Positions 43,842 through 52,601 of a stretch of DNA of 64,000 nucleotides are shown in pieces (positions within the stretch are counted from its first letter, which is position 1; the number at the start of each line of letters is the position of its first letter). The position numbers were made by a program, and so were the translations under genes. Source of the stretch: Mariniblastus sp. (GTDB taxonomy: Bacteria > Planctomycetota > Planctomycetia > Pirellulales > Pirellulaceae); the NCBI GenBank assembly GCA_029251085.1, contig JAQXDZ010000036.1, positions 1 to 64,000 on the forward strand, in the 5' to 3' direction. The notes beneath the pieces are model-generated. The model was given only the letters and a program-made list of their open reading frames with translations. It did not search any database and was not told the origin of the DNA.

Positions 43842-44063
43842 ATGCACAAAGGTGAATCACGGTTTAACGGCCACGTATTTGCTACGAAACCGATTGCCAC
43901 ATTGTGCTCGAGGATTGGGAAGCGTTCGAACGTTTCGGCAAAGAGCAAGACAGTGGTTCTGCCAGATCAATGCGACGTTCTCATTGATTTGTTAAATTGG
44001 GCGTGTCCTGATTCAGAAGAGCACTTGGAGTTAATCGATTTCACAAAGGTTGAACAACTCTGA
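43842..44063 (+). CDS. Possible small protein, doubtful
   Basis: A 73-residue open frame starting MHKGESRFNGHVFATKPIATLC and ending in an acidic region (DVLIDLLNWACPDSEEHLELIDFTKVEQL). No Shine-Dalgarno sequence is visible. It lies between the divergent M48-like gene and the SDR-DUF2867 gene. The remaining sequence 43594-44182 shows nothing else. I do not recognise it. Confidence 0.3.
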   Translation: MHKGESRFNGHVFATKPIATLCSRIGKRSNVSAKSKTVVLPDQCDVLIDLLNWACPDSEEHLELIDFTKVEQL

Positions 44064-44182
44064 CGGTTAGATCGCAATTCACCTCTCCGGTTCTTCCGTT
44101 CCGGACTCAATACAAAAGAGCCTAATTATCGTACGCCCTGAATAACTACTCGGGGTTAAATCCGTTTCCCGAAGCATCTCAA

Positions 44183-45652
44183 ATGAAAATACTACTTACA
44201 GGCGCGACCGGTTATGTTGGCGGTCGGCTTCTGCCACTCATGCTTGAGCGAGGGAGCGATGTCAGGTGCTTGACACGCCGCCCTGATGGCCTGGAAGACA
44301 CTATCGGGCCGGTTGATGTCGCGGTGGGCAATTTATTAGATCCAGATTCGTTAAAAGACGCCTTGAAAGACGTCCACACCGCATTCTATTTAGTTCACTC
44401 GATGGGCTCGACTGACGACTTCGAGACAATGGACCGGCGTGCCGCGGAAAACTTTGCAGCGGAATGCACACGTCAAAATGTAAAAAGAATTATTTATCTC
44501 GGCGGCCTCGGCAATCCAGATCACAAGCTGTCAAAACACCTGCGGAGTCGGCAAGAAATCGGCGACATCTTGAGGACTTCCACTGCCAGCGTCATTGAAT
44601 TTCGCGCTTCAATCATCATCGGCTCCGGCAGCCTATCGTTCGAGATGATCAGAGCACTGGTGGAACGTTTACCAGTGATGATCTGTCCGAAATGGGTCCG
44701 GGTGCTGGCACAACCGATTGCGATTGAAGACGTTCTGGCTTACCTGGTGGAAGCTCTGGATCAGCCTGTTGACGAAACACAAATCTTTGAAATTGGGGGG
44801 CCCGACCAAATCTCTTACGGGGAAATCATGCAGTGCTACGCCCGACAGCGGGGATTAAAACGATGGATGATTCCGGTACCGCTGCTGACCCCTTATCTCT
44901 CGAGTCTCTGGTTGGGACTAGTGACACCCTTGTATTCGCGGGTAGGGCGCAAGTTAGTCGATAGCCTAAAAAACCCAACACTGACGTCCAATAACGTTGC
45001 AGATCGGCACTTCAAGGTTCGACCAAGATCGGCAGAAAAATCAATCGCTCGCGCACTTGTGAACGAAGACAGAGAATTCGCCGAAACTCGTTGGTCCGAC
45101 GCACTTTCGGCGGGAGGCCAACCGAAGTCTTGGGGCGGGGTACGATTTGGCTCGAGACTCGTAGACTCTCGGACTAGACAAGTTTCTACGACAACAGAAT
45201 CCGCGTTCCTTCCAATTCGTCGGATTGGCGGAGAAACAGGTTGGTACTACGGGACCTGGCTTTGGCAAATCAGAGGCTTTATGGATCTGCTTGTCGGGGG
45301 CGTGGGAGTCCGGCGGGGACGTCGCGATCCAGATCATTTGCGGGTCGGCGACACTCTTGATTTTTGGCGAGTAGAAAAATTTGTTGAAGGGAAATTGCTT
45401 AGGCTGGCGGCAGAAATGAAGGTCCCGGGACGAGCTTGGCTAGAATTTGAAGTCACGGAGGAAGACGGAGAAACGGTTGTTCGTCAGACAGCGCTTTTCG
45501 ACCCAGTTGGGCTATTCGGAATCGCCTATTGGTATGCACTGTACCCGCTTCACCAGTTCGTTTTTGAAGGAATGTTACGCAACATTTGCAAAGCTGCGAC
45601 CACTACGCCCGTAGACGCCTCTAAAGAAAACACGTCCTCGGCGATGAACTGA
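44183..45652 (+). CDS. NAD(P)-binding SDR fused to DUF2867
   Basis: 489 residues. The first 230 form an atypical SDR Rossmann fold: MKILLTGATGYVGGRLLPLMLERG with the TGxxGYVG motif, DVHTAFYLVHSMGS, RIIYLGGLGNPD, and VIEFRASIIIGSGS. From about residue 344 follows the DUF2867 domain (FLPIRRIGGETGWYYGTWLWQIRGFMDLLVGGVGVRRGRRDPDHLRVGDTLDFWRVE...). This architecture recurs in bacterial gene sets next to photolyases and light-induced regulators, though its substrate is unknown; membrane quinone or lipid modification has been suggested for relatives and is only an inference here. Monocistronic or first gene of the following plus-strand series. Confidence 0.85.
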   Translation: MKILLTGATGYVGGRLLPLMLERGSDVRCLTRRPDGLEDTIGPVDVAVGNLLDPDSLKDALKDVHTAFYLVHSMGSTDDFETMDRRAAENFAAECTRQNVKRIIYLGGLGNPDHKLSKHLRSRQEIGDILRTSTASVIEFRASIIIGSGSLSFEMIRALVERLPVMICPKWVRVLAQPIAIEDVLAYLVEALDQPVDETQIFEIGGPDQISYGEIMQCYARQRGLKRWMIPVPLLTPYLSSLWLGLVTPLYSRVGRKLVDSLKNPTLTSNNVADRHFKVRPRSAEKSIARALVNEDREFAETRWSDALSAGGQPKSWGGVRFGSRLVDSRTRQVSTTTESAFLPIRRIGGETGWYYGTWLWQIRGFMDLLVGGVGVRRGRRDPDHLRVGDTLDFWRVEKFVEGKLLRLAAEMKVPGRAWLEFEVTEEDGETVVRQTALFDPVGLFGIAYWYALYPLHQFVFEGMLRNICKAATTTPVDASKENTSSAMN

Positions 45653-45759
45653 CCGACCCGGCTCGAACTGCATTGAAATTCCGCCAACTTAGTTACCTGA
45701 CTCCCCTGGGCAACGGTTAATGTCGCTCCCTCCCCCTGACAAAGACAGGTTGCATTTCC

Positions 45760-46215
45760 ATGGAAAAAGTGTTCCGCTCCGTTGCCTTAATCCAAAAGTT
45801 CGACGATGAAAGATCGCAGTTCTTATTGAAATTAAATGCAGGCCGAAATCAGCTAAATTTTGTAACTGGGGAACGCCTTGAAAAGGAAAGTTTCCGCGAA
45901 GCGATTTCCCGCGAGGTGAGTTGGCAGCTAGAGTTAGAGCGAAGCAGGGACTTTATTGTTTCCAACATGGCGCAACTGTCGATGGAGTACAATGGAGTGC
46001 TTCCCGGGAATACTTCGAAAAACAAGATCGCTGTCGCTTTTTACCTCGTCCATCTGTACGGCAATTCCGCCCGTTCACAAGTAAACGAATCCACGAACTG
46101 CCAATGGGTCAACGCCGATGAGATCTGCCGGGGACGAACGAATCTCGGCACTGCAATCGACCCAATTTCAGTGCACTGGATTAATCGCTGGGAAATTCTC
46201 CAAGCTTGGCATTAG
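45760..46215 (+). CDS. Nudix-fold protein with broken Nudix box
   Basis: 151 residues. The start VFRSVALIQKFDDERSQFLLKLNAGRNQLNFVTGERLEKESFREAISREVSWQLEL follows the Nudix fold (strand, loop, then the box). G-x5-E-x7-REV is kept at residues about 38-54, but the next positions, normally EE-x-G, read WQ-L-E. The two metal-binding Glu are therefore missing and hydrolysis is unlikely. It may bind a nucleotide as a sensor, as some Nudix-derived regulators do. It lies 107 bases after the SDR-DUF2867 gene and converges with the SDR gene at 46243. Confidence 0.6.
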   Translation: MEKVFRSVALIQKFDDERSQFLLKLNAGRNQLNFVTGERLEKESFREAISREVSWQLELERSRDFIVSNMAQLSMEYNGVLPGNTSKNKIAVAFYLVHLYGNSARSQVNESTNCQWVNADEICRGRTNLGTAIDPISVHWINRWEILQAWH

Positions 46216-46242
46216 GCTCGCCGAATTAAAAGGGTTGCTTCC

Positions 46243-46953
46243 TCACTTTCTTAAGGTCGACATCCCGCCGTCAACGGCGAGTACCTGTCCGGTCATCCAA
46301 CTCGCTTCGTTGGAGAGTAAGAAGCGAGCGGTCGAAGCGAGATCTGTTGGCAAACCCGTTCTTCCAAGTGGATATTTTGATGCCATTGCTTCGCGGTTTT
46401 CGGGGGAGCTGAAAAATCGTGAAGCCAAAGGGGTATCTGTCAGGGCCGGCGCAATGCAGTTAACGCGAATCTTTGGAGCCCATTCAGCCGCGAGCGAGCG
46501 GGTTAATCCCTCGACCGCACCCTTCGCAGCGGCAACCGAGGCGTGCATTGAAAGCCCCTGAGAGACCGCAACCGTGCTGAACATGACCACGCTTGCCCCG
46601 CCTTCGGCCGCCCCTCTTTTAAGGGACGGCAGACAGCCCTGTAGAAACTTTACCGCCCCGATAAGGTTTACCTCAAAATCTGCGACAAAATCGGCTGGTT
46701 TAAGAGCTCGAAAAGACCTCAAATTAATTGTCCCGGGACAATAGACAACTCCGTTTACCGCCGCTGGAATGCTTGAAAAATCAAGGTCGTTTGCAGTGAA
46801 GTCCATGTCGTGCCGGAATACTTTTTCGTGGTCAGCAAGTTCCCCCTGTGACCTCGAAAACACGTCGATGCGATCCGCGAACGGTGTCAACTGATTGACG
46901 ATCTCCAGCCCAATACCTTTGCTGCCGCCTGCAATTACAAAGTTCCCACCCAT
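46243..46953 (-). CDS. SDR-family oxidoreductase without catalytic Tyr
   Basis: 236 residues with the classical SDR cofactor motif GGSKGIGLEIV at residues 9-19 and later VNCIAPALTDTPLASRFF plus a C-terminal SWMTGQVLAVDGGMS, as in FabG-like enzymes. The active-site segment reads STVAVSQGLSMHASVAAAKGAVEG: the Lys of Y-x3-K is present but the Tyr position is Val. Ser is present in STVAV. A subgroup of SDRs with HAS(V/I)AxAKGAVEG, often found beside photolyases in marine bacteria as I recall, shares this change, so it seems to be a specific variant rather than decay. Divergent from the photolyase-fusion gene. Confidence 0.8.
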   Translation of the reverse strand: MGGNFVIAGGSKGIGLEIVNQLTPFADRIDVFSRSQGELADHEKVFRHDMDFTANDLDFSSIPAAVNGVVYCPGTINLRSFRALKPADFVADFEVNLIGAVKFLQGCLPSLKRGAAEGGASVVMFSTVAVSQGLSMHASVAAAKGAVEGLTRSLAAEWAPKIRVNCIAPALTDTPLASRFFSSPENREAMASKYPLGRTGLPTDLASTARFLLSNEASWMTGQVLAVDGGMSTLRK

Positions 46954-47193
46954 CGTTATTTACCCTCGCTGTCTCATAAAAAAAGCTGCCTGCCACCGCC
47001 GTTAAACAGCTCGCTGACTCCAGCAGCCCGTTAAAAAAATTGGTCAGATCGGCAAAGTTCTTCCGAACCGACAAACCCCTGACTAATTAGCGTGATTTCC
47101 GGCGCCTTCAGACGGTTCAAGCTTGGCTGACCGTATTTGCGGCGGTAAGAGTAACGCAGATCCTCCAACAATTGAAAACAACGCCGAGAAACC

Positions 47194-49662
47194 ATGCTTC
47201 CGTCTCAAATTCATCTTAACGAGCGATGCCGCTGGATTAATCCCGAAATAGATCTCTGTACGCCAAAAGCTGACGGGTTCATTCTCTACTGGATGCGATA
47301 TGCTCTTCGCGCTGAAGAGAACCCAGCCCTCGATGTCGCGATAAGCACTGCGAACCTTCACAACTGCCAATTATTAGTGGTTCAGCAACTGAATTGTCAG
47401 GATGAGTATTCTTCTGACCGTCATTACACATTTGCGTTAGAGGGAGCCGCCGACGTTCAAGCCCAACTTACCGACAAAGGGATTAGTTATGCTTTCCACC
47501 TGACTCCCAGCAAAAACGAATTATCTTCTCTAGCCGAACTTGCCCGCCAGGCTGAACTCGTCATTACCGAAGAGATGCCGACGACCTTCGCTCGCAAAGA
47601 GCTAGATTCACTCAGCAATTTAGTTGAAACTCCGTTTCTGTGCGTTGACGCATCCTGCGTCCTCCCCATGCAACTTTCGAACGGGGCGTTTACCCGTGCA
47701 TTTGAGTACCGCAACGCAACTAAGGACGAATATGAAAAAAGGGTCTCACTGCCATGGCCAGCGACACCATTGTCACCTCGCCCATTCCCCATTGACGAAC
47801 TACCTTTCCAGCCGGTTGATTTTAAATCGGCCAACATAAACGATCTGATCTCAAGCTGCGAAATTGACCACTCCATTTCCCCTGTCGTCGATACCCAAGG
47901 TGGCACAACCGCTGGCTATCAACGATGGGATGCCTTCAAAGAAAAACACCTCAGCCGGTATGCCGATCGCAGAAACGACCCCCTGCTAAACGGTGTCAGC
48001 CGAATGTCGGCTTACCTCCACTACGGAATGGTATCTCCAATGCGTTTGGCTCGGGAAGCCGCTGAATTTCAAAATGCAGGCGCCGACAAATATTTGGATG
48101 AACTGTTGTTTTGGCGAGAGCTTGCTTTTGTTTTTTGCTTCCATAAAAAGCAACATGATGGCTGGAGTGCCATTCCTAGCTGGGCAAAAAAAACGCTTGA
48201 GGCTCATGGAAACGACGACCGTCCAACTCTGTACACTTGGGAATCTCTAGCGAGAGCCCAAACTAACGACGAATTTTGGAATGCCGCTCAACTGACTCTG
48301 TTGAGGCATGGTGAACTCCACAACAACCTCCGAATGACCTGGGGGAAAGCAATCCTCAACTGGACTAAAACCCCTCAAGACGCGATGGAGCTAGTCTTTG
48401 ATCTCAATCACCGCTACGCACTCGACGGCCGCGATCCGTCATCAGTCGGTGGCATTTTATGGTGCTTTGGGCAATTCGACCGCCCGTTTAAACCTGCTCG
48501 CCCAATTATGGGAACGGTAAGGGAGCGGTGCACCGAAACTCACGCAGACCGCCTCTCGGTTTCAGATTATCGAAATCAGTTCGTTAGCCCAAGAATAAAA
48601 CACCGCCCGCGTATCGCGGTTATTGGTGCCGGCATCTCTGGACTCTTCGCAGCGAGAACGATCGCAGACCACGGGATGGAGGTTGTCGTTTTTGAAAAGA
48701 GTCGAGGAGTAGGCGGCCGAATGGCAACTCGCCGCACCCCGTCCCAGCAAAGGTTCGACCATGGTGCACAGTATTTTACGGCAAGGGATGAACGCTTTCT
48801 CAGACATGTCCGCTCGTGGCAAGCACAGGGAGTTGTTGCGAATTGGCCAGGTCAAAGTCGAGATAATGGCGATCAAATTGCAGTGATTGAGAACGGAGAA
48901 ATTAAATCTTACTCCACGTCCGAGCAAAGATTTGTCGGCACTCCCGGCATGAACGCGATAGGAAAACACCTCGCAGATGGCCTCGACATCCAACTTAAAA
49001 CAGAGGTTAAATCCATAGCCTCAACGAACAACCAGATCACACTCAAAGATTCTTCGCAAAAAATTCTCGGCAATTTTGACAGCCTGGTAATTTCTGCGCC
49101 CGCCGCACAGACGGCAGGATTACTCTCTGATTTTCCAACCATCGGAGAGCCTATTTCGAAAATAACGATGAACCCATGCTGGGCCGTGATGGCAGAATTC
49201 CCTAAACCGCTCGGCACTGCGTGGGCGGCAGCGTTCGTTCACGAATCGCCAATTTCCTGGGTAGCCCGGAACCAAACAAAACCAGGGCGAAAGTCATCGC
49301 AAGAACAATTAGTAATTCATGCCAATCCTCAGTGGAGTACCGATCATTGGAATGAAACCCCTGAACAAGTTTCAGCAACTTTACTCGATGAGTTCTGGCG
49401 GGCGACTTCGGTTGCTCTGCAAATCCCCACAACCGCAATCGCTCACAGATGGAAATACGCCATCCCCGTTAACCCGGCTAAAATCGAAAGCTACTTTGAT
49501 GCCGAAACTGGCATTGCCGCTTGCGGAGATTGGGCAAACGGCTCACGAGTCGAAGGAGCGTTCCTGAGCGGAATGTCTGCCGCAGGGCGAATCATGGGGA
49601 TATTAAATTCAAAAAAGAGGAAAAACGCGGCTCAAAGTAAGGACTTCTCCCCGACCTTGTAG
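47194..49662 (+). CDS. Class II photolyase fused to renalase-like FAD oxidoreductase
   Basis: 822 residues, two enzymes in one chain. Residues 1 to about 465 are a class II CPD photolyase: FILYWMRYALRAEENPALDVA, SDRHYTFALEGAADVQAQL, SAYLHYGMVSPMRLA, DELLFWRELAFVFC, WNAAQLTLLRHGELHNNLRMTWGKAILNWT, and LDGRDPSSVGGILWCFG. From about residue 472 a second FAD protein begins with IAVIGAGISGLFAARTIADHGMEVVVFEKSRGVGGRMATRR and FDHGAQYFTARDERFLRHV, the signature of bacterial renalase-like amine oxidases, and ends with GIAACGDWANGSRVEGAFLSGMSAAGRI. The two types are normally separate neighbouring genes in light-stress clusters; here the junction is in frame with no stop. Light-driven repair of pyrimidine dimers is the expected function of the first half; the second half's substrate is unknown. 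Confidence 0.9.
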   Translation: MLPSQIHLNERCRWINPEIDLCTPKADGFILYWMRYALRAEENPALDVAISTANLHNCQLLVVQQLNCQDEYSSDRHYTFALEGAADVQAQLTDKGISYAFHLTPSKNELSSLAELARQAELVITEEMPTTFARKELDSLSNLVETPFLCVDASCVLPMQLSNGAFTRAFEYRNATKDEYEKRVSLPWPATPLSPRPFPIDELPFQPVDFKSANINDLISSCEIDHSISPVVDTQGGTTAGYQRWDAFKEKHLSRYADRRNDPLLNGVSRMSAYLHYGMVSPMRLAREAAEFQNAGADKYLDELLFWRELAFVFCFHKKQHDGWSAIPSWAKKTLEAHGNDDRPTLYTWESLARAQTNDEFWNAAQLTLLRHGELHNNLRMTWGKAILNWTKTPQDAMELVFDLNHRYALDGRDPSSVGGILWCFGQFDRPFKPARPIMGTVRERCTETHADRLSVSDYRNQFVSPRIKHRPRIAVIGAGISGLFAARTIADHGMEVVVFEKSRGVGGRMATRRTPSQQRFDHGAQYFTARDERFLRHVRSWQAQGVVANWPGQSRDNGDQIAVIENGEIKSYSTSEQRFVGTPGMNAIGKHLADGLDIQLKTEVKSIASTNNQITLKDSSQKILGNFDSLVISAPAAQTAGLLSDFPTIGEPISKITMNPCWAVMAEFPKPLGTAWAAAFVHESPISWVARNQTKPGRKSSQEQLVIHANPQWSTDHWNETPEQVSATLLDEFWRATSVALQIPTTAIAHRWKYAIPVNPAKIESYFDAETGIAACGDWANGSRVEGAFLSGMSAAGRIMGILNSKKRKNAAQSKDFSPTL

Positions 49663-49739
49663 GTTGCATCCACGAGCTTTTTACGGTTCGAAAGGCCGCC
49701 ATTTCCAATTTAAATGTGTTTATTTAGAGAAATTTGAAC

Positions 49740-50537
49740 ATGCCGGAAGGACATACGATTCACCGACTTGCGAAAGACCACCAAAAGTGGTTCGCCGGAC
49801 AAAAGATGGGGGCACTCTCTCCGCAGGGAAGATTTTCTGAAGAGGCCGAGCAGATTTCGGGGCTAAAACTAGTTTCAACCTCGGCGCATGGAAAACATCT
49901 GTTCTACCACTGGGAAGACGGACAGACCATGCACATCCATCTCGGTTTATACGGCAAGTTTCGGGTGCATCGGAATCCGGCACCTGAACCCCGTGGTGCC
50001 GTTCGAGTTCGCATGATTGGAAATGAACGGACATTCGATCTCAACGGTCCAAATTGCTGTGAGTTATTGCCTCAGGATCGTCTAGATACTTTGTTAAATC
50101 GCTTAGGACAGGACCCGCTCAGAAGTGACGCATCCCCCGAGATCGTTTGGGCTAGATTCACGCGATCTCGTTCCAGCATTGGCACTCTTCTCCTTAATCA
50201 ATCTGTGATTGCGGGGGTGGGAAATGTCTACCGAGCAGAGATATTGTTTCTTCTTGGGATCCACCCAGAAACTCCGACAAACACAATTGACCGCGAAACA
50301 TTTGACGAACTCTGGAAACTCACAACAGAACTTTTAAAAACAGGTGTAAAGTACAATCGCATTATCACAGTTGAGCGGGAAAAAGGTGGAAAACCACTTA
50401 GCCGCCTCAACTCACGAGAGCGACTCCACGTCTATAAACGCACACACTGCCCGCACTGCAATCATCGGATTCGAACCTGGGAATTAGGAAACCGAAAAAT
50501 GTACGCTTGCGAAAAATGCCAAACACTTAATGACTGA
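49740..50537 (+). CDS. Fpg/Nei-family DNA glycosylase (endonuclease VIII-like)
   Basis: Base-excision repair enzyme removing oxidised bases and cutting at the abasic site. Start ATG 49740 is chosen because the mature enzyme needs Pro2 and Glu3 as catalytic residues, present in MPEGHTIHRLA, the start of Nei/Nei2-type members. Also visible: MHIHLGLYGKFRVH, the helix-two-turn-helix LLLNQSVIAGVGNVYRAEILFLLGIHP, and a C-terminal zinc finger YKRTHCPHCNHRIRTWELGNRKMYACEKCQ with four Cys. 265 residues. It lies 77 bases after the photolyase fusion on the same strand, adding oxidative repair to UV repair. Confidence 0.92.
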   Translation: MPEGHTIHRLAKDHQKWFAGQKMGALSPQGRFSEEAEQISGLKLVSTSAHGKHLFYHWEDGQTMHIHLGLYGKFRVHRNPAPEPRGAVRVRMIGNERTFDLNGPNCCELLPQDRLDTLLNRLGQDPLRSDASPEIVWARFTRSRSSIGTLLLNQSVIAGVGNVYRAEILFLLGIHPETPTNTIDRETFDELWKLTTELLKTGVKYNRIITVEREKGGKPLSRLNSRERLHVYKRTHCPHCNHRIRTWELGNRKMYACEKCQTLND

Positions 50538-50574
50538 ATCCGTAAAATAGAAAAACAGCGCGGCGACTTACACA

Positions 50575-51033
50575 ATGGAATTCTCAGTTTTATTATTGCT
50601 AATTAATGCAGTGGCGACGCTCTACATGACAGGGCTAATTTGGATGGTGCAAATTGTGCACTACCCATTGTTCGCTGAGGTTGGGATGGAACAGTTCCCC
50701 CAATACGCACGAAAGCATCAATTCCTAACCTCAATTGCAGTCGGTCCGCCAATGCTTACTGAAGCGTTGAGTGCAGCACTCCTCGTTTGGTATATCCCAC
50801 CAGGCATTTCGCTAACCATGGTGATTATTGGAATTGTATTGGTGGTTAGCATTTGGATTTCAACTGCTGTGATTCAGGTTCCGTGCCACGAAAAATTGGC
50901 AGAGGGTTTCACAACATCAATCCACCAAAAACTCGTGTTGTCGAACTGGTTCCGAACAGTTGCATGGACCGCTCGGGGAGCTTTTGTCATCTGGATGTTA
51001 GCGACAGTAATATCGACATCACTTGTCACCTAA
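50575..51033 (+). CDS. Four-helix membrane protein, unknown function
   Basis: 152 residues with four hydrophobic segments: FSVLLLLINAVATLYMTGLIWMVQIV, TSIAVGPPMLTEALSAALLVWYI, SLTMVIIGIVLVVSIWISTAVIQV and AWTARGAFVIWMLATVI. Polar residues inside or next to the helices (QIVHYPLF, KHQFL, QVPCHEKL, SIHQKLV, NWFRT) are the kind that bind a cofactor or a metal in membrane oxidoreductases. I recognise similar proteins only as uncharacterised. It follows the glycosylase by 37 bases, so an operon is likely. Confidence 0.65.
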   Translation: MEFSVLLLLINAVATLYMTGLIWMVQIVHYPLFAEVGMEQFPQYARKHQFLTSIAVGPPMLTEALSAALLVWYIPPGISLTMVIIGIVLVVSIWISTAVIQVPCHEKLAEGFTTSIHQKLVLSNWFRTVAWTARGAFVIWMLATVISTSLVT

Positions 51034-51101
51034 TAACTGTTTTTCACTTTCGTTTTCAGTCCTTTGTCACCGCCAACTTGTTACCTAGTGAGGAGTTAAG
51101 T

Positions 51102-51773
51102 TTGGAAACGTCCCAAAAAACGCAGGAACTCGTGGTCTTGATCCACGGTCTCGGTGGCACGCGCATAGACATGCTACCCATTGCCAGAAAACTTAAAAAA
51201 TCTGGATTCCAGACACGGCGATGGGGTTACCGGAGCCTCGGCAACCGTATCGAAACCCATGCCAATCGGCTTGGCATTTTCCTCAAGAAAATAGAGTCTG
51301 ATCATCCAGAGCAGAAACTCCACCTCGTCACACACAGTATGGGCGGGATCATCACCCGCACCATGCTTTCTCAATTCCAGTTAGGCAACCTGGAGCGTGT
51401 CGTGATGCTTGCCCCTCCAAACCAGGGTTCCCATGCGGCGAGGAAGTTGTACCCGTTCTTTGGTTGGCTCACTCCAAGCCTCAAACAACTGTCCGATGCG
51501 CCCGACAGCTTTGTTCGCAATTTGCCTAATCCATTTGAAAACAATCAATTTGACTTCGGTATCGTGGAAGCCCAAAAAGACCGCGTTATCGAGAGGGGCA
51601 ATGTTTTATTGGAAGGCTACCGAGACTACGCGGAAGTTCGCGGGCACCACGGGATTTTGACCTGGTATTCAAATACCATTCAATTGGTCGATAACTTTTT
51701 GAATCACGGCCGTTTCAATTTAAGCGCGGCTGAATCCCATCCCAAACAACAGCACACGATTAATGCAGTTTGA
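51102..51773 (+). CDS. Lipase-like alpha/beta hydrolase
   Basis: 223 residues from a TTG at 51102 that has GTGAGGAG six bases upstream. The frame continues upstream to 50853 but overlaps the preceding gene there and is not protein-like. The core shows LVVLIHGLGGTRIDMLPIARKLKKSGFQTRRWGYRSLG with the oxyanion HG, the nucleophile elbow VTHSMGGIITRTML with Ser, and HHGILTWYSNT with a candidate catalytic His. It resembles bacterial triacylglycerol lipases/PGAP1-like esterases. No signal peptide. It overlaps the next gene by eleven bases, so the two are translationally coupled. Confidence 0.75.
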   Translation: METSQKTQELVVLIHGLGGTRIDMLPIARKLKKSGFQTRRWGYRSLGNRIETHANRLGIFLKKIESDHPEQKLHLVTHSMGGIITRTMLSQFQLGNLERVVMLAPPNQGSHAARKLYPFFGWLTPSLKQLSDAPDSFVRNLPNPFENNQFDFGIVEAQKDRVIERGNVLLEGYRDYAEVRGHHGILTWYSNTIQLVDNFLNHGRFNLSAAESHPKQQHTINAV

Positions 51774-52530
51774 AAACCATATCGGCATAGACTATAGCGG
51801 AGCCGCGACTCCTAGAACTCGCTCGGCCACGATCCAGGCCTATCAGAGCCGAGCAAGTGAGGCACCGACTCACGTTGCTTCACCTGCATCCACAGACAAT
51901 CGAAAACGAAATTGGAATCGCCTTGAGCTTTTCGACTGGATCGTGAGTCAGCTTGAACGGTCGTACCCAACCATTATTGGGATTGACCACGGTTTGTCAT
52001 TTCCAATTTCGTACTTTAATCGATACCAACTGACTTCGTGGGATGATTTCTTAAATGATTTCGCCACTCACTGGCCAACGGATCACCCCGAAGCAACGGT
52101 CGAGCAATTCAGGGAGACGTCGTCTCGCATTGGAACCAACGATGAAATGCGGATCAGTGAAAACTGGACTTCTTCTGCAAAGAGTGTTTTTCAGTTCGAT
52201 GTCCAGGGCTCGGTTGCAAAATCCACACACGCCGGTCTACCCTTTATCTATCGACTTCGAAAGGCAGTCCCCAAAGTACATTTCTGGCCCTTCGACGGCT
52301 GGAAAATACCGGCAGGCACCTCCGTTTTGACTGAGATTTATCCTTCGATCTTTCGGAACCGTTTTCCGCGGCAAGCACGAACCGTTGATCAACAAGATGC
52401 CTATTCTGTTTGCCGTTGGCTCAATGAGATGGATCAAGCAAAACAATTACCGACGTTTTTCAATCCTCCAATCGATCCATCAACAAAAAGGTCTGCGGCC
52501 AAAGAGGGCTGGATTCTCGGTGTGTACTAA
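51763..52530 (+). CDS. RNase H-fold-like protein of unknown function
   Basis: 255 residues. The opening IGIDYSGAATPRTRSATIQAY and the later TIIGIDHGLSFPISYF look like the first and second acidic strands of an RNase H-like fold (as in DUF429-type proteins), with VLTEIYPSIFRNRF and DQQDAYSVCRWL near the end continuing the pattern (acidic residue, then D-x2-DA). I do not recognise a characterised family. Start ATG 51763 lies inside the end of the hydrolase gene. Coupling to a lipase-like gene within the photolyase region is notable but does not reveal the substrate. Confidence 0.65.
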   Translation: MQFENHIGIDYSGAATPRTRSATIQAYQSRASEAPTHVASPASTDNRKRNWNRLELFDWIVSQLERSYPTIIGIDHGLSFPISYFNRYQLTSWDDFLNDFATHWPTDHPEATVEQFRETSSRIGTNDEMRISENWTSSAKSVFQFDVQGSVAKSTHAGLPFIYRLRKAVPKVHFWPFDGWKIPAGTSVLTEIYPSIFRNRFPRQARTVDQQDAYSVCRWLNEMDQAKQLPTFFNPPIDPSTKRSAAKEGWILGVY

Positions 52531-52601
52531 CAACCAATCGAAATCGCCGTCGCCGTAGATTCCTCAGATCAACCCACAATGATCCGGCAAGGACAAATCT
52601 C

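Noticed and set aside
50853-51101. N-terminal extension of the lipase-like protein
   Set aside because: It overlaps the preceding membrane-protein gene in another frame and is not protein-like; TTG 51102 with a strong Shine-Dalgarno sequence fits better.
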